DNA of 64,000 nucleotides from Chloroflexota bacterium (GTDB taxonomy: Bacteria; Chloroflexota; Anaerolineae; Anaerolineales; Villigracilaceae): NCBI GenBank assembly GCA_016235425.1, contig JACRLC010000004.1, positions 1 through 64,000 of the forward strand, written 5' to 3'. Below, one piece after another: positions 15,778 through 24,730 of the stretch. The position numbers were made by a program, and so were the translations under genes. The notes under the pieces are model-generated. The model was given only the letters and a program-made list of their open reading frames with translations, ran no database searches and had not been told where the DNA came from. Within the stretch, counting starts at the first letter, position 1. The number at the start of each line of letters is the position of its first letter.

Positions 15778-16584
15778 ATGCAAAAATTCTTTCACCGGCT
15801 TCTAAACCATAGTTCTTCAAAATGGATCTTCATCCTGCCGGCCGCGTTTCTGTTGGCATTGTTCGCGCTTCCGTTGGCGGCGCTGATCTTACGTTCGTTC
15901 AGCAATGATTTTTTGATCCACGCCTTTTCGGAGCAGGCATTTCACGCGCTTCAACTGAGTCTGGTCACGAGTTCCATCACAACGGGGATAACAGCCATTT
16001 TCGGAACTCCGCTGGCTTACATGCTGGCGCGCTGGCGATTCAAGCACAAATCATGGATCGAGATTCTCATTGACCTGCCCATCGTCCTGCCGCCATCCGT
16101 CGCGGGACTGGCATTGTTGATCGCATTTGGCCGCCAGGGACTGTTTGGCCCGGCGTTGGGCATCTTCGGCATCAGCCTGCCATTCACCACCGCGGCCGTC
16201 GTCATCGCACAGACATTTGTCGCCGCGCCGCTCTTTATCCGGTCTGCACGCATCGGCTTCACGGAGATTGACATGCAACTCGAAGAAGCCGCACACGTGG
16301 AAGGCGCGAACCAATGGCAACTCTTCACCGAAGTGATGTTCCCACTCGCCGGGCGCGCCCTCGTCAGCGGCGCGATCATCACGTGGACGCGCGCACTGGG
16401 CGAATTCGGTGCAACAATCTTGTTTGCGGGAAATCTGGAAGGCGTGACCCAGACGATGCCCATGGCAATCTATCTCGGATTTGAAAGAAGCCTGGGCACG
16501 GCGCTGGCGTTGTCGGTGGTGCTGGTGACTGTATCGGTTGTTCTGCTATTAATTACCCGAAAGCTGGAAAACCGCGAGGGGTAA
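15778..16584 (+). CDS. modB: Molybdate ABC transporter permease ModB
   Basis: A 268-residue permease with about five to six membrane helices. The cytoplasmic EAA loop, where the ATPase would dock, is present (QLEEAAHVEGANQWQLFTEV followed by MFPLAGRALVSG), and DLPIVLPPSVAGLALLIAFG is typical of ModB. It should form the translocation path for molybdate with ModA. The following gene is on the other strand, so the expected ATPase ModC is missing. Either an unlinked ModC or a shared ATPase must serve it. Confidence 0.92.
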   Translation: MQKFFHRLLNHSSSKWIFILPAAFLLALFALPLAALILRSFSNDFLIHAFSEQAFHALQLSLVTSSITTGITAIFGTPLAYMLARWRFKHKSWIEILIDLPIVLPPSVAGLALLIAFGRQGLFGPALGIFGISLPFTTAAVVIAQTFVAAPLFIRSARIGFTEIDMQLEEAAHVEGANQWQLFTEVMFPLAGRALVSGAIITWTRALGEFGATILFAGNLEGVTQTMPMAIYLGFERSLGTALALSVVLVTVSVVLLLITRKLENREG

Positions 16585-16620
16585 TTGGCATGGTGATGAG
16601 AAGACGGTTTGTACGCAAAA

Positions 16621-18459
16621 TTATTTTCGCAAATGATGTGGAACGTCAATGATCACGCGCGGAAATAAGGCGCTTCGCCGCTGGTAGGTCAATGCAGCTT
16701 TAAGCAGCCATGCAGTTTGGTTATGCAACAAGGTTTGCCACCATTTTGCAGGGACAAACTCCGGCAGGATCACGCTTGCCAATTGACCATCGTTATGTTC
16801 TGAGTCGGTTCGATCGAGAAAATCGAGGAAAGGCTGGATGACGGAGCGATACGGCGATGGCACAACGACAAGAGGAACATCGGGCCAGAGATTATTCCAT
16901 TTTTCCAGGATTTCCTGCGTTTCATCGGGTTCCAACTCCACATAGACGGCGGTTACATCATTGGAAATGGCAAGGGCATAATCCACCGCGTCCACTATGC
17001 CGCGATGCACGCCGGAAATGGGAATGACAACACGCGATATACGTACCGGCTTTAATGAGGGCGGCAATCCGTGCAGAGATAGTTCCTGCGCCACTTCCTG
17101 ATAATGTGAACGGATTTTATAAAATCCAACTATGATGACGGGAATCAAGAACACCGTGATCCACGCCCCCTCCAAAAACTTGCTGTAACCCACCACGATC
17201 AAAGTTACAAAAGTCGCCAATGCGCCAAGCCCATTGGCGATCAGTTTAAAAGTCCAGCCTCTGCCGCGAAGCCGCCACCAGTGAACGACCATGCCCGCCT
17301 GTGAAAGACTAAATGCGAGGAAGACTCCGACTGCAAATAATGGGATCAGGGAATGACTATCGCCGCCAAAGATGGCGATCATTATTCCTGTCGCGACAGA
17401 GAGGGTAATGATCCCATTCGCAAACACCAGCCGGTCACCAAGACCTGTGAATTGGCGCGGCAAAAATCCATCTTTTGCAAGGATGGCGGCAAGACGAGGA
17501 AACCCGGCAAAACTTGTATTCGCGGCTACAGCGAGGATCAACATGGTGCTGATCTGGATCAGAAAATACGCCGCGCCATTCCCCAACAAACGCCGCGCCA
17601 ACGCGGAGAGAATTGTTTCCTGTGTACCTGCAAAGACACCCAGATATTGCGTCAGGCCGATGCTTCCCACAAAAAGGATTGCCATCAGGACCGCCATCAC
17701 GATCAGCGTTTTTCCTGCGTTATTTGATTCGGGTTTTTCAAAGGCGGGCACGCCGTTGCTGATGGCTTCGATACCGGTCAACGCGGTACAACCGGTCGCG
17801 AAAGTATGAAGGATCAGAAAAGTAGTCAGGGGATGTGATGGCGGAGGCGCTGTCGCAGCCAAAGGGGCCGCCCCATCCCTCCACAAAATAAACAAGCCAT
17901 AGGCCAGCATTGGAAGATATGTGAACAGGAACAGGTAAACCGGAATGGACATCAACGTGCCGGTCTCTTTTAGACCGCGCAAATTCGCGAGTGTAATGAC
18001 AACCAGCAAAAACAACGCAATAATGACACGATGCGGCCATAATGCCGGTATCGCAGAAGCAATCGCTTCCACCCCGGCCGTAAGGCTGACCGCGGCTGTT
18101 AGCAGATAATCAATCAACAACGCAGATGCGGCAATTAAGCCAACATCGGTGCCGAGATTATCGCGCGCGACCACGTACGATCCGCCGCCGGAAGGATAAC
18201 CATGAATGGTTTGGTAATAGGATAAGGCAACGATTACAAGCAACCCTGAAATCGCCAGCCCAATCGGCCAGGCAAGTCCCAAGCCGGCACTGCCTGCGAC
18301 GACTAATCCAAGATAAATTTCCTGGTTTGCATACGCGATGGAAGAAAGCGCATCCGGGGAAAAGGCGGCCAGGGCGCGGATTTTATTTAGTTTCTTTTCA
18401 TGAAGCTGACGTGTGGGAAGCGGGGGGCCGATCAGAAAATCTTTCAGACGGGTTAGCAT
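16621..18459 (-). CDS. APC-family potassium importer, KimA (YdaO)-like
   Basis: A 612-residue protein. The N-terminus (LKDFLIGPPLPTRQLHEKKL), then FSPDALSSIAYANQE, YPSGGGSYVVARDNLG, CTALTGIEAISNGVPAF and ANTSFAGFPRLAAILAKDG closely follow Bacillus KimA, a high-affinity K+/H+ symporter regulated by c-di-AMP. About 12 membrane helices are followed by a cytoplasmic domain (about residues 470-612) that resembles a universal-stress-type fold. ATG 18459 is chosen because the protein aligns from there, though GGAGG is 16 bases upstream and a TTG at 18483 is also possible. No ydaO-type riboswitch is visible in the short upstream region. Confidence 0.87.
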   Translation of the reverse strand: MLTRLKDFLIGPPLPTRQLHEKKLNKIRALAAFSPDALSSIAYANQEIYLGLVVAGSAGLGLAWPIGLAISGLLVIVALSYYQTIHGYPSGGGSYVVARDNLGTDVGLIAASALLIDYLLTAAVSLTAGVEAIASAIPALWPHRVIIALFLLVVITLANLRGLKETGTLMSIPVYLFLFTYLPMLAYGLFILWRDGAAPLAATAPPPSHPLTTFLILHTFATGCTALTGIEAISNGVPAFEKPESNNAGKTLIVMAVLMAILFVGSIGLTQYLGVFAGTQETILSALARRLLGNGAAYFLIQISTMLILAVAANTSFAGFPRLAAILAKDGFLPRQFTGLGDRLVFANGIITLSVATGIMIAIFGGDSHSLIPLFAVGVFLAFSLSQAGMVVHWWRLRGRGWTFKLIANGLGALATFVTLIVVGYSKFLEGAWITVFLIPVIIVGFYKIRSHYQEVAQELSLHGLPPSLKPVRISRVVIPISGVHRGIVDAVDYALAISNDVTAVYVELEPDETQEILEKWNNLWPDVPLVVVPSPYRSVIQPFLDFLDRTDSEHNDGQLASVILPEFVPAKWWQTLLHNQTAWLLKAALTYQRRSALFPRVIIDVPHHLRK

Positions 18460-18498
18460 ATATATAAAGTATACACCTCCCAAAATTTCGATGTAATT

Positions 18499-18536
18499 AA
18501 AAACTCCTGAGATTTTCGATTTCTTCAGGAGTTTTT
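18499..18536 (-). terminator. Terminator between the antiporter and the potassium permease
   Basis: Inverted repeat AAAAACTCCTGA / TCAGGAGTTTTT with a 14-nt loop and U-run on both strands, 14 bases downstream of the antiporter stop. Confidence 0.8.
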
Positions 18537-18549
18537 AACCCAGACTTTT

Positions 18550-20511
18550 TTATTTATCGAAATGCATAATTGCCAGATTTCCGTCAAAGGATGCGGCAAG
18601 CTGCTCTGGAAGATTCCCGAGCGTATCCGCCACCCGTTTTCGTGAGCCAAACCCCGGGACAACAATGAAACTACTGATGCTTTCCTGTTCAAGCACCGCA
18701 GGGTTTAGCTTTCCTTCAAGCGGTTCAACTTCAACGGGGTAATCTGTGTCCAGCGCCGCGAGCAGGGCTTCGATGGACTGGAGATAACTGGCATCCGCAC
18801 GTATCACAAGCGGAATATTGAGGGATTTCGCAAGCAATAAATTGGTTTCAACCATCCGGCGCAATATGACCAGTGGAACCACCTTGGGAGGAATTATGAA
18901 GACAACTTGTTGCATCCCATTCAATGGCAGAGGGAGTTTTCCCACCATTACAGGTGTATCCGAACCCCAGATGACTTCGTCCAACACGGAGCCAAGCAGG
19001 GACTCGCGCAGAGTCCGTTTGCCGCGCCAGCCCATGAGAATGAGCGAAGCATTGCGCTCGTGTGACGTGTGCAAGATACCCTGCGCATGGGTCGCCGCCA
19101 AGCGCGGGATGAGTTCAATCTCGGCGTGCGGGTCACCCATGACATCATGGACGCGTCCAAGTAATTCACGGTGCATAATCAGACTATTTTCCTGCGCACC
19201 CATATCCTTCGCCACACTGACCGCGAGGACTTTCCCATTGTTGGCCTTTGCAAGCAATGTTCCCAGTCCGAGCAACTGCTCCTGAGACTTTGGATCTGTG
19301 ACCGGGACGAGAATCCGCCCGAAGAGTGGGGAAGGCTTTTCGTCTTCCGAAGCAGTGTGAAGTCCCGCGGCGAAGCGCTGAACGATTAACGGGGAAGTGA
19401 TCGAGGTCAGCAAAATCATCATGATGGCCGCGTTGAAGAGGGTCGAGTCGAAAAGTCCAGTTTGTAGACCGATGATGAGAGTCGGGATGGTCACCGCAGC
19501 TTGCGCGTGCGAGAGGCCGTAGACCGTCCAGAATTCGTTTTTGGTGTACCGGTAAATTCGGGCGGTAATCCATGCCGCGATGAATTTCGAGACGTAGGCA
19601 ACGATGGTCACGCCGAGGGCGACAATGAGGGTTTGAGTGTTTTGGAGAAAAGACAGCGGGTCGGTGATCATGCCGCTGTATAGCAAAAAGACTGGGATGA
19701 AAAATGACTCACCCATGAAAAGTACGTGCCCTATGACGGGACTGTGCCGTGGAAGCGTGGCATTGATTGCGAGGCCCGCGAGAAACGCGCCGACGACTTC
19801 ATGCACGCCGATGAGTTCCGCGCCAAGCGCGGCGACGAACAACACGACGATGATGAATTGAAATTCAACGGCACGTCCACTGAAACGCTGGAAGAAAAAT
19901 TTACCGAGGCGCGGCAGACCGAAGATAATGAGCAGGGTGAAGATGGTGAGCAAAACAAAAAGCTGGACGAAATAGCCGAGAGAAATGTCGCCGGATTTTG
20001 CGCCCAGCACAACCGCGAGGACAATGAACGCGCCAATGTCGGTGAGAACGGTTGCCCCGGTTGTTACCGCGATGGCTTCGTTGCGCGTCACACCGAGGCG
20101 GGTAAGGATGGGGAATGCGATAAGCGTGTGCGAAGCAAATGCGGAGCCGAGCAAAATCATGCCAAGTGGATTGAGGCCAAGAATCCAGCCAAGCCCCATG
20201 CCCATGAGTTGCGGAAGAGTAAACGTAATCAAGCCAAACACAAGCGCGCGACTGCGAACGCGCATGAACTGGTTGATGTCCACTTCGAGGCCTGCGCTGA
20301 ACATGAGATAGACCAGTCCAATCGTGGATAAAAATTCCATGCGGTCGCCTGCATCAACGAGATGGAATCCATGCGGGCCAATCAACATTCCGCCGAGGAT
20401 GATGCCGATGATGCCGGGCAATCTCACACGCTCTGAAAGCAGAGGCGTGACGAGGATAATGGTCATAATGAGCAGAAAAAATGCTACGGGTTCGTTGAAA
20501 CCTTCAGGCAT
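18550..20511 (-). CDS. Kef-type cation:proton antiporter (CPA2) with C-terminal universal stress domains
   Basis: A 653-residue protein. Residues 1-390 form 12-13 membrane helices of the CPA2 family (LPGIIGIILGGMLIGPHGF, FSAGLEVD, GSAFASHTLIAFPILTRLG, GATVLTDIGAF with the ion-site aspartate, EVVGAFLAGLAIN). From about 400 it has two universal-stress-protein-like halves (ILVPVTDPKSQEQLLGLGTL; SLILMGWRGKRTLRESLLGS, a nucleotide-binding-like glycine loop). It should exchange K+ or Na+ for protons. It lies next to a KimA-like importer, suggesting a potassium or pH homeostasis pair, though a terminator separates them. Confidence 0.88.
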   Translation of the reverse strand: MPEGFNEPVAFFLLIMTIILVTPLLSERVRLPGIIGIILGGMLIGPHGFHLVDAGDRMEFLSTIGLVYLMFSAGLEVDINQFMRVRSRALVFGLITFTLPQLMGMGLGWILGLNPLGMILLGSAFASHTLIAFPILTRLGVTRNEAIAVTTGATVLTDIGAFIVLAVVLGAKSGDISLGYFVQLFVLLTIFTLLIIFGLPRLGKFFFQRFSGRAVEFQFIIVVLFVAALGAELIGVHEVVGAFLAGLAINATLPRHSPVIGHVLFMGESFFIPVFLLYSGMITDPLSFLQNTQTLIVALGVTIVAYVSKFIAAWITARIYRYTKNEFWTVYGLSHAQAAVTIPTLIIGLQTGLFDSTLFNAAIMMILLTSITSPLIVQRFAAGLHTASEDEKPSPLFGRILVPVTDPKSQEQLLGLGTLLAKANNGKVLAVSVAKDMGAQENSLIMHRELLGRVHDVMGDPHAEIELIPRLAATHAQGILHTSHERNASLILMGWRGKRTLRESLLGSVLDEVIWGSDTPVMVGKLPLPLNGMQQVVFIIPPKVVPLVILRRMVETNLLLAKSLNIPLVIRADASYLQSIEALLAALDTDYPVEVEPLEGKLNPAVLEQESISSFIVVPGFGSRKRVADTLGNLPEQLAASFDGNLAIMHFDK

Positions 20512-20620
20512 AAAAGAGACTCCGGGGGATGAAAGAATGTGTTGTATGTTGCGAGATGAAAGAGGAAAGAAGATGTTGCGTGGTACGTGTTGCGTATCGC
20601 AAATAAAGTCAGGGATGTTT

Positions 20621-21919
20621 TTAGAGCAAGGTGACTTCTATCATTTCGCCAGCAGATAATCCCGTTGCATCGGGGTGGATGCGGAGGAGGCCATCGGCGG
20701 AGGTGAGGGTGAAGATGAGGTTGCTTTTGCCGAAGATGGGGTCGGCAGAAAGGCCCTCACCCTGCCCTCTGCCGGTGGGCGAGGGGGATAACTTCACAGG
20801 CCACCAGTCTTCGCGGCCGGCTTGGGAGGGCAAATTAACAGTGAGGCGCGCCATCACGGTTGGTTTCGGCTTCGGCAACGCGCCCAATAATTTTTCAATC
20901 ACAGGCACGACAAACAAATATCCATTGACCAAAGCAGACACGGGATTGCCGGGCAAACCGATCACAGCCTTGCCATTGCACACGCCCAAAATTGTCGGCT
21001 TGCCGGGGCGCGTGTTGATGCCATGCACGAGCACGCCCGGCTCGCCCAACGTGCGGATGACTTCGGCGGTCATGTCGCGCGTGGATGCGGACGAACCGGC
21101 GGTGATGATGACCGCGTCACATCCGGTCAATGCCTCCGCCGCCGCATCTTTCAGGACCTCGAACCTGTCTCCAAAAATCCCATAGCGTTTCGCCTCCCCT
21201 CCAGCTTTTTCGACGAGCGCGCCCAGCGTGTACGAGTTGATATCGCGCACCTGACCCGGCCTCGGTGATTGACTTGGATCAATCACTTCATCGCCAGTTG
21301 AGATTAGTCCAACCTTTGGTTTAGCGGCTACACGCAGAGACATAATCCCCAGCGCCATCAACCCGCCGATTTCCGCGGGACGCATCCGACTGCCCCGCGG
21401 CAGGATCAACCCTCCTTGAGCTACATCTTCCCCGACGCGAATCACGTTTTCGCCATCGGCTACGGCGCGGAAAATTTCGATCTCTTCTGTACGGGCTGGG
21501 CTTGCCCCTGCCCCAAGGCGACCGTGAAGGTCGCCCCTACGAACAACCTGCGTGTACTCCAGCATGACGACCGCGTCCGCGCCTTTGGGCAACATGCCGC
21601 CAGTGTGGATCAACGCGCATTGGCCCGCACCAAGCTCGAACGCGGGCGCGTCACCCATCGGCACTTCGCCAATCAAATTGAGATATGCAGGAAGCGAGTC
21701 GGTTGCGCCGAAGGTATCCTTCGCGCGGACGGCGTAGCCGTCAACGGTGGCGCGCTGAAATTCGGGTAACGGGTGCGGTGCGAGGATGTCTTCTGCGGTG
21801 ACGCGGCCCAGGGATGAGGGGACGTCAATCATAACGGAGGCAATTGTCGGGGCGGAGAGATGCGAGAGGAGGAGGGCGCGGGATTCGTCGGGAGGGAGGA
21901 GAGTCAGGAATTCGGGCAT
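20621..21919 (-). CDS. moeA: Molybdopterin molybdenumtransferase MoeA with two palindrome-encoded insertions
   Basis: A 432-residue MoeA without the C-terminal binding domain of the 7.4-kb copy. Conserved motifs: RATVDGYAVRA, IHTGGMLPKGADAVVM, VGLISTGDEV, AVIITAGSSASTRDMTAEV (MPT-binding MogA-like fold) and GLPGNPVSALV. Two in-frame insertions disturb normal spacing. Residues about 124-146, within EYTQVV...EEIEIFRAV, come from the palindrome at 21491-21541; residues about 378-391, SPSPTGRGQGEGL, come from the one at 20754-20787. Both sit in loops, so the enzyme may still work. The stop of UbiA at 21920 touches this start, implying one transcript. Confidence 0.92.
   Translation of the reverse strand: MPEFLTLLPPDESRALLLSHLSAPTIASVMIDVPSSLGRVTAEDILAPHPLPEFQRATVDGYAVRAKDTFGATDSLPAYLNLIGEVPMGDAPAFELGAGQCALIHTGGMLPKGADAVVMLEYTQVVRRGDLHGRLGAGASPARTEEIEIFRAVADGENVIRVGEDVAQGGLILPRGSRMRPAEIGGLMALGIMSLRVAAKPKVGLISTGDEVIDPSQSPRPGQVRDINSYTLGALVEKAGGEAKRYGIFGDRFEVLKDAAAEALTGCDAVIITAGSSASTRDMTAEVIRTLGEPGVLVHGINTRPGKPTILGVCNGKAVIGLPGNPVSALVNGYLFVVPVIEKLLGALPKPKPTVMARLTVNLPSQAGREDWWPVKLSPSPTGRGQGEGLSADPIFGKSNLIFTLTSADGLLRIHPDATGLSAGEMIEVTLL
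20754..20787. repeat. Palindromic repeat, family E, inside moeA
   Basis: CCCTCACCCTGCCCTCTGCC with its imperfect complement GGTGGGCGAGGG. It is read in frame as SPSPTGRGQGEGL by the moeA gene. Confidence 0.75.
21491..21541. repeat. Palindromic repeat, family F, inside moeA
   Basis: Contains GGGCTTGCCCCTGCCCC, GGCGACCGTGAAGGTCGCC and CCCTAC. A second copy is at 24680-24730. It is read in frame by moeA as roughly RRGDLHGRLGAGASPART. Confidence 0.8.
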
Positions 21920-22792
21920 TTATCTTAACCAGAAAGTCAAAGTCAAAAAATAAGCAGTGAGGCCGAAGACAGCGAGGGCAGTGGATGTGAGGAGAGGCCA
22001 GTTCGGGCGATTGCCGAGGGCGATGGCGCGCAGTTGGACAATTTGGAAAACCGCGAAGGGAAGCGTGAGGAAGGCAGGCCAGATCAAATTGAGAGAGAAG
22101 CCGAGAGAGCTGGCCGCGAAAAACAACACGTACGCGGCAACGATGAGGCTGTGATGAAAAGGGACGGCGCGTTCCCATGAGAGGAGTCGAAGCATGGTGC
22201 GGCGTTGGTATTTCTGGTCGGAGGCGAAGGCGGGGAAGTTGAGAATGAGGAAATACGCGAAGGCCAACGCAGTAAGTGGAATTGCAAGCGATGGGAGCAG
22301 ACGATGATATTCGTTCGATTGAAAGAGAAAACCAATGGACGGAATCACGTATCCCAGATGCGCGGCGAGGGTAAATTCGCCCAGTCCGCGATTAAGGAGA
22401 CGAACAGGCGGGATGGAATAAGTAATCACCAAAAGCAGGGAGAGGGCAAGAAAGAGCAGGGGCGGAAAGGCAAGACGGTTGTTGAGATAAAGCACGAAGG
22501 CAATCACCGCCAGCGCGGCGAGGGATGCAATCGAAATATACAAAGCCGAATCGCGAACGGATTTTCTTTCCACAAGCGTTTCGTTTTCAGTGATTGGCTC
22601 GTTCGCAGGGCGATAGACTTCAGCCAGGAGGTTCATGCTGACCTGCGCGAGGAGAATCCCAGCAAGCCCAAGCCAGAAAGGGACTTGCTCGAACGGCTTG
22701 CCAAGGTATTTGGCAATGCTCGCGCCAAAGACATAGGTCAGCGCGGCGAGGAGGAGGTGGAGGGGGCGGGAGAGTTTGAGGAGAGTTATCAT
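21920..22792 (-). CDS. UbiA-family prenyltransferase (MenA-like candidate)
   Basis: A 290-residue protein with about eight to nine membrane helices. The first prenyl-diphosphate motif is present in altered form: N54-L-L-A-E58...R-P-A-N-E65 in place of NDxxD-type aspartates. The second region keeps N185 and D192 in NFPAFASDQKYQRRT. A plausible job is attaching a polyprenyl tail to dihydroxynaphthoate, since menaquinone head-group genes lie 23 kb away, but other UbiA reactions (protohaem, chlorophyll-type or unrelated aromatic substrates) remain possible. It is directly adjacent to moeA, zero bases between the stop here and the moeA start. Confidence 0.75.
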   Translation of the reverse strand: MITLLKLSRPLHLLLAALTYVFGASIAKYLGKPFEQVPFWLGLAGILLAQVSMNLLAEVYRPANEPITENETLVERKSVRDSALYISIASLAALAVIAFVLYLNNRLAFPPLLFLALSLLLVITYSIPPVRLLNRGLGEFTLAAHLGYVIPSIGFLFQSNEYHRLLPSLAIPLTALAFAYFLILNFPAFASDQKYQRRTMLRLLSWERAVPFHHSLIVAAYVLFFAASSLGFSLNLIWPAFLTLPFAVFQIVQLRAIALGNRPNWPLLTSTALAVFGLTAYFLTLTFWLR

Positions 22793-22860
22793 TAGTGGGA
22801 AGCAATCAGTAATCAGTGAACAGTTATCAGTGGAAAGAGGAAAGATTTATGGTTGATGCT

Positions 22861-22907
22861 GGTGGTTGAGTAGACACGAGCGGAGCGAGTGTCGTATCGA
22901 AACCACC
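22861..22907. repeat. Palindromic repeat, family C copy 1
   Basis: GGTGGTTGAGTAG ... CGTATCGAAACCACC, a long imperfect hairpin ending 5 bases from the stop codon of the aminotransferase. Other copies: 25358-25404, 26461-26521, 48182-48231, 48317-48365, 52406-52454 and 52489-52537. Confidence 0.8.
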
Positions 22908-22911
22908 GAAT

Positions 22912-24018
22912 TTATCTGGCAAGAAATCCTTCCAATCGCTCGACCGCCTGCGGAAGATTCTTCCTTCCCAACCCCAGGCGGAAGTGATTGCGGGAGTCAT
23001 CGTATGCCGAACCGGGGAGGAGCAGGACGCCTGCTTCCTTGACGAGGGTATCACAGAATTCTTCGACATCACCTTTGAGCAACCGCGGAAAACCCATCGA
23101 GCCAGCCTGCGGACGAACCCAGGAAAAAAGATGCGAGTTGCGGGTGAAGAGTTCGTCAATTACGACGAGGTTGTTTTTGATGATGGTGAGATTGCGCTCG
23201 GCAAGTTTCTTTCTATTCCGCATGGCGACTTCGGCGAGGAATTCACTCGGGGCGGAGTTGCAGATGGTGGTGTAGTCCTTGAGCGCGGCCATATTTTGGT
23301 AAATCTTTTTGTTTTTGGTGGCAATCCAGCCAATCCGCAGACCGGCGAGGCCGTAAGTTTTGGATGTGACGCCAAGCGAAACGGCGTATTCGCCCAGGTC
23401 ACACGCGGCGGGGAGACGAGTCGCGGGGTCATATTCAGATTCGCGATAGACCTCATCGGAAAACAGGAGCAGGTTATTCCCCTGCGCGAATCTGTTCACG
23501 GCCAGAAAATCTTCACGCGACATCAGGCAGCCAGTGGGATTGTGCGGTGTGTTGATGATGATGGCTTTGGTATTCGTCCGCATGAGGTGACGGAGTTCGT
23601 CCAAATCGAGCGCCCAGCCGTTTTCTTCGCGCGCCATCCACGGGCTGACGTCACAGCCTGCGGCGCGGGCGACTTCGGCGAGAGATTGGTACCCCGGCGA
23701 GTGGACAATAACGTGGTCACCTTTTTGGAAGGCCGCGTACATGAAGAGGTAAATCGCCTCCCCCGCCCCAGAGTGGACGAGGATGTCTTCCGGCTGGATG
23801 GTTTCGTACAGGTTACAAATCTCTTTGCGAAGAGAGGGACTGCCCTGCGATTCAGTGTATCCGAGCCAGGTTTGCTGGAATTTCTCCGCCGCGTCGGGTT
23901 CGATGGCGAGCAGATCCGCGATGGACATGGATTCGCAGTCCGAGGAACAGAGCAGGAATTCGGTGGTGAATTCGTATTTGGCAAAGTAGCGTTCGAGTTT
24001 GAAGGGAGGAAGATGCAT
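22912..24018 (-). CDS. Class I/II aminotransferase (PLP fold type I)
   Basis: The start at 24018 (MHLPPFKLERYFAKYEF) is chosen by homology; the region upstream is palindromic repeat, and no good ribosome site is seen. The 368-residue enzyme has VHSGAGEAIYLFMYA (PLP phosphate region), NTPHNPTG, LLFSDEVYRESEYDP with the pyridine-binding Asp, and the Schiff-base lysine in SLGVTSKTYGLAGLRIGW. It belongs to the aspartate aminotransferase-like subfamily with small lids. The substrate cannot be told from the sequence. It is monocistronic and flanked by repeats on both sides. Confidence 0.88.
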   Translation of the reverse strand: MHLPPFKLERYFAKYEFTTEFLLCSSDCESMSIADLLAIEPDAAEKFQQTWLGYTESQGSPSLRKEICNLYETIQPEDILVHSGAGEAIYLFMYAAFQKGDHVIVHSPGYQSLAEVARAAGCDVSPWMAREENGWALDLDELRHLMRTNTKAIIINTPHNPTGCLMSREDFLAVNRFAQGNNLLLFSDEVYRESEYDPATRLPAACDLGEYAVSLGVTSKTYGLAGLRIGWIATKNKKIYQNMAALKDYTTICNSAPSEFLAEVAMRNRKKLAERNLTIIKNNLVVIDELFTRNSHLFSWVRPQAGSMGFPRLLKGDVEEFCDTLVKEAGVLLLPGSAYDDSRNHFRLGLGRKNLPQAVERLEGFLAR

Positions 24019-24058
24019 GGGAGAAAGGGTAAATCGTGAAGGATGAAGGATGAAACGT

Positions 24059-24193
24059 CCTGAGCAGAGCGAACCACGCTCTTCGTGGTGAGCGCAGTCG
24101 AAGGACAAGTTGCAAGTTATTTTATTATTTCATGTTATTCGCGCTTCGACTTTGTTCGACCCAACAAACACGGGTCTCACTCCGCTCAGCGCG
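24059..24193. repeat. Two palindromic elements, family G, between aminotransferase and DinB genes
   Basis: The first unit (24059-24104) contains GAACCACGCTCTTCGTGGTG flanked by CTGAGCAGAGC and GCGCAGTCGAAGG. The second (24139-24193) pairs ATTCGCGCT with AGCGCGAAT. They fill most of the gap between the two genes. Confidence 0.65.
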
Positions 24194-24197
24194 AATG

Positions 24198-24668
24198 TTA
24201 TTTCAGCACTTTTTTCAAATCACGATAATGCAATTGGTTGTGAAGGTACAACATCTTAATCATCTCACGCAAGGTCGTTTGATTCAAAAATGGATGGCGG
24301 CCTACGATTTCGAGTTCAGAGTCTTGCAAGCCTGATACCCACGCAATGGAATTCGCACGAACAGATTTGTATTGTTCGAGCAATTCGATGGTGGGCAATT
24401 CCCTGGTCTTTTCCTGTTGTGCAGCGTTGTAGCGGTCAATGGAAAAATCGTCGGATACGCCCGCGCCGCCCTGACGGATTTGCTCGAAGAGTCTCACCAG
24501 TCCGCGCTCGGAGGTGACGAAGTGGGAGAGCACGTTGCGAATCGTCCACGTTGCGCCTTCGGTGTAGACTTCAGTTTGCCATTGATCGTCGTTCAGGCCA
24601 GCAAAGAACGCCGCGAATTTTTCGCCTTCGGCTTTGAGTTTCTCGGCAAGTTCGGTGATTTCGGACAT
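24198..24668 (-). CDS. DinB-like/mycothiol-type four-helix metal-binding protein
   Basis: A 156-residue four-helix protein of the DinB/YfiT superfamily. Candidate metal ligands are H49 (VLSHFVTSE) and the two histidines in LYLHNQLHYRDLKKVL near the C-terminus, in the spacing usual for the family. GATWTIRNVLSHFVTSERGL is the typical helix-2 motif. Members are thiol-dependent S-transferases or isomerases, or DNA-damage-associated proteins of unknown role. The function here is not known. It is monocistronic. Confidence 0.83.
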   Translation of the reverse strand: MSEITELAEKLKAEGEKFAAFFAGLNDDQWQTEVYTEGATWTIRNVLSHFVTSERGLVRLFEQIRQGGAGVSDDFSIDRYNAAQQEKTRELPTIELLEQYKSVRANSIAWVSGLQDSELEIVGRHPFLNQTTLREMIKMLYLHNQLHYRDLKKVLK

Positions 24669-24679
24669 GGATAGCTCCT

Positions 24680-24730
24680 GTAGGGATAGGGCTTGCCCCT
24701 ATCCAGGGCGACCGCAAGGGTCACCCCTAC
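24680..24730. repeat. Palindromic repeat, family F copy 2
   Basis: GTAGGGATAGGGCTTGCCCC, then GGCGACCGCAAGGG, then CACCCCTAC. It supplies the TAG stop codon (complement of 24727-24729) of the GT-C gene. Confidence 0.8.

Noticed and set aside
22984..24039. Long open frame (351 codons) opposite the aminotransferase gene
   Set aside because: It is antisense to a gene with intact PLP motifs, has no recognisable domain and follows the codon pattern of the opposite strand.
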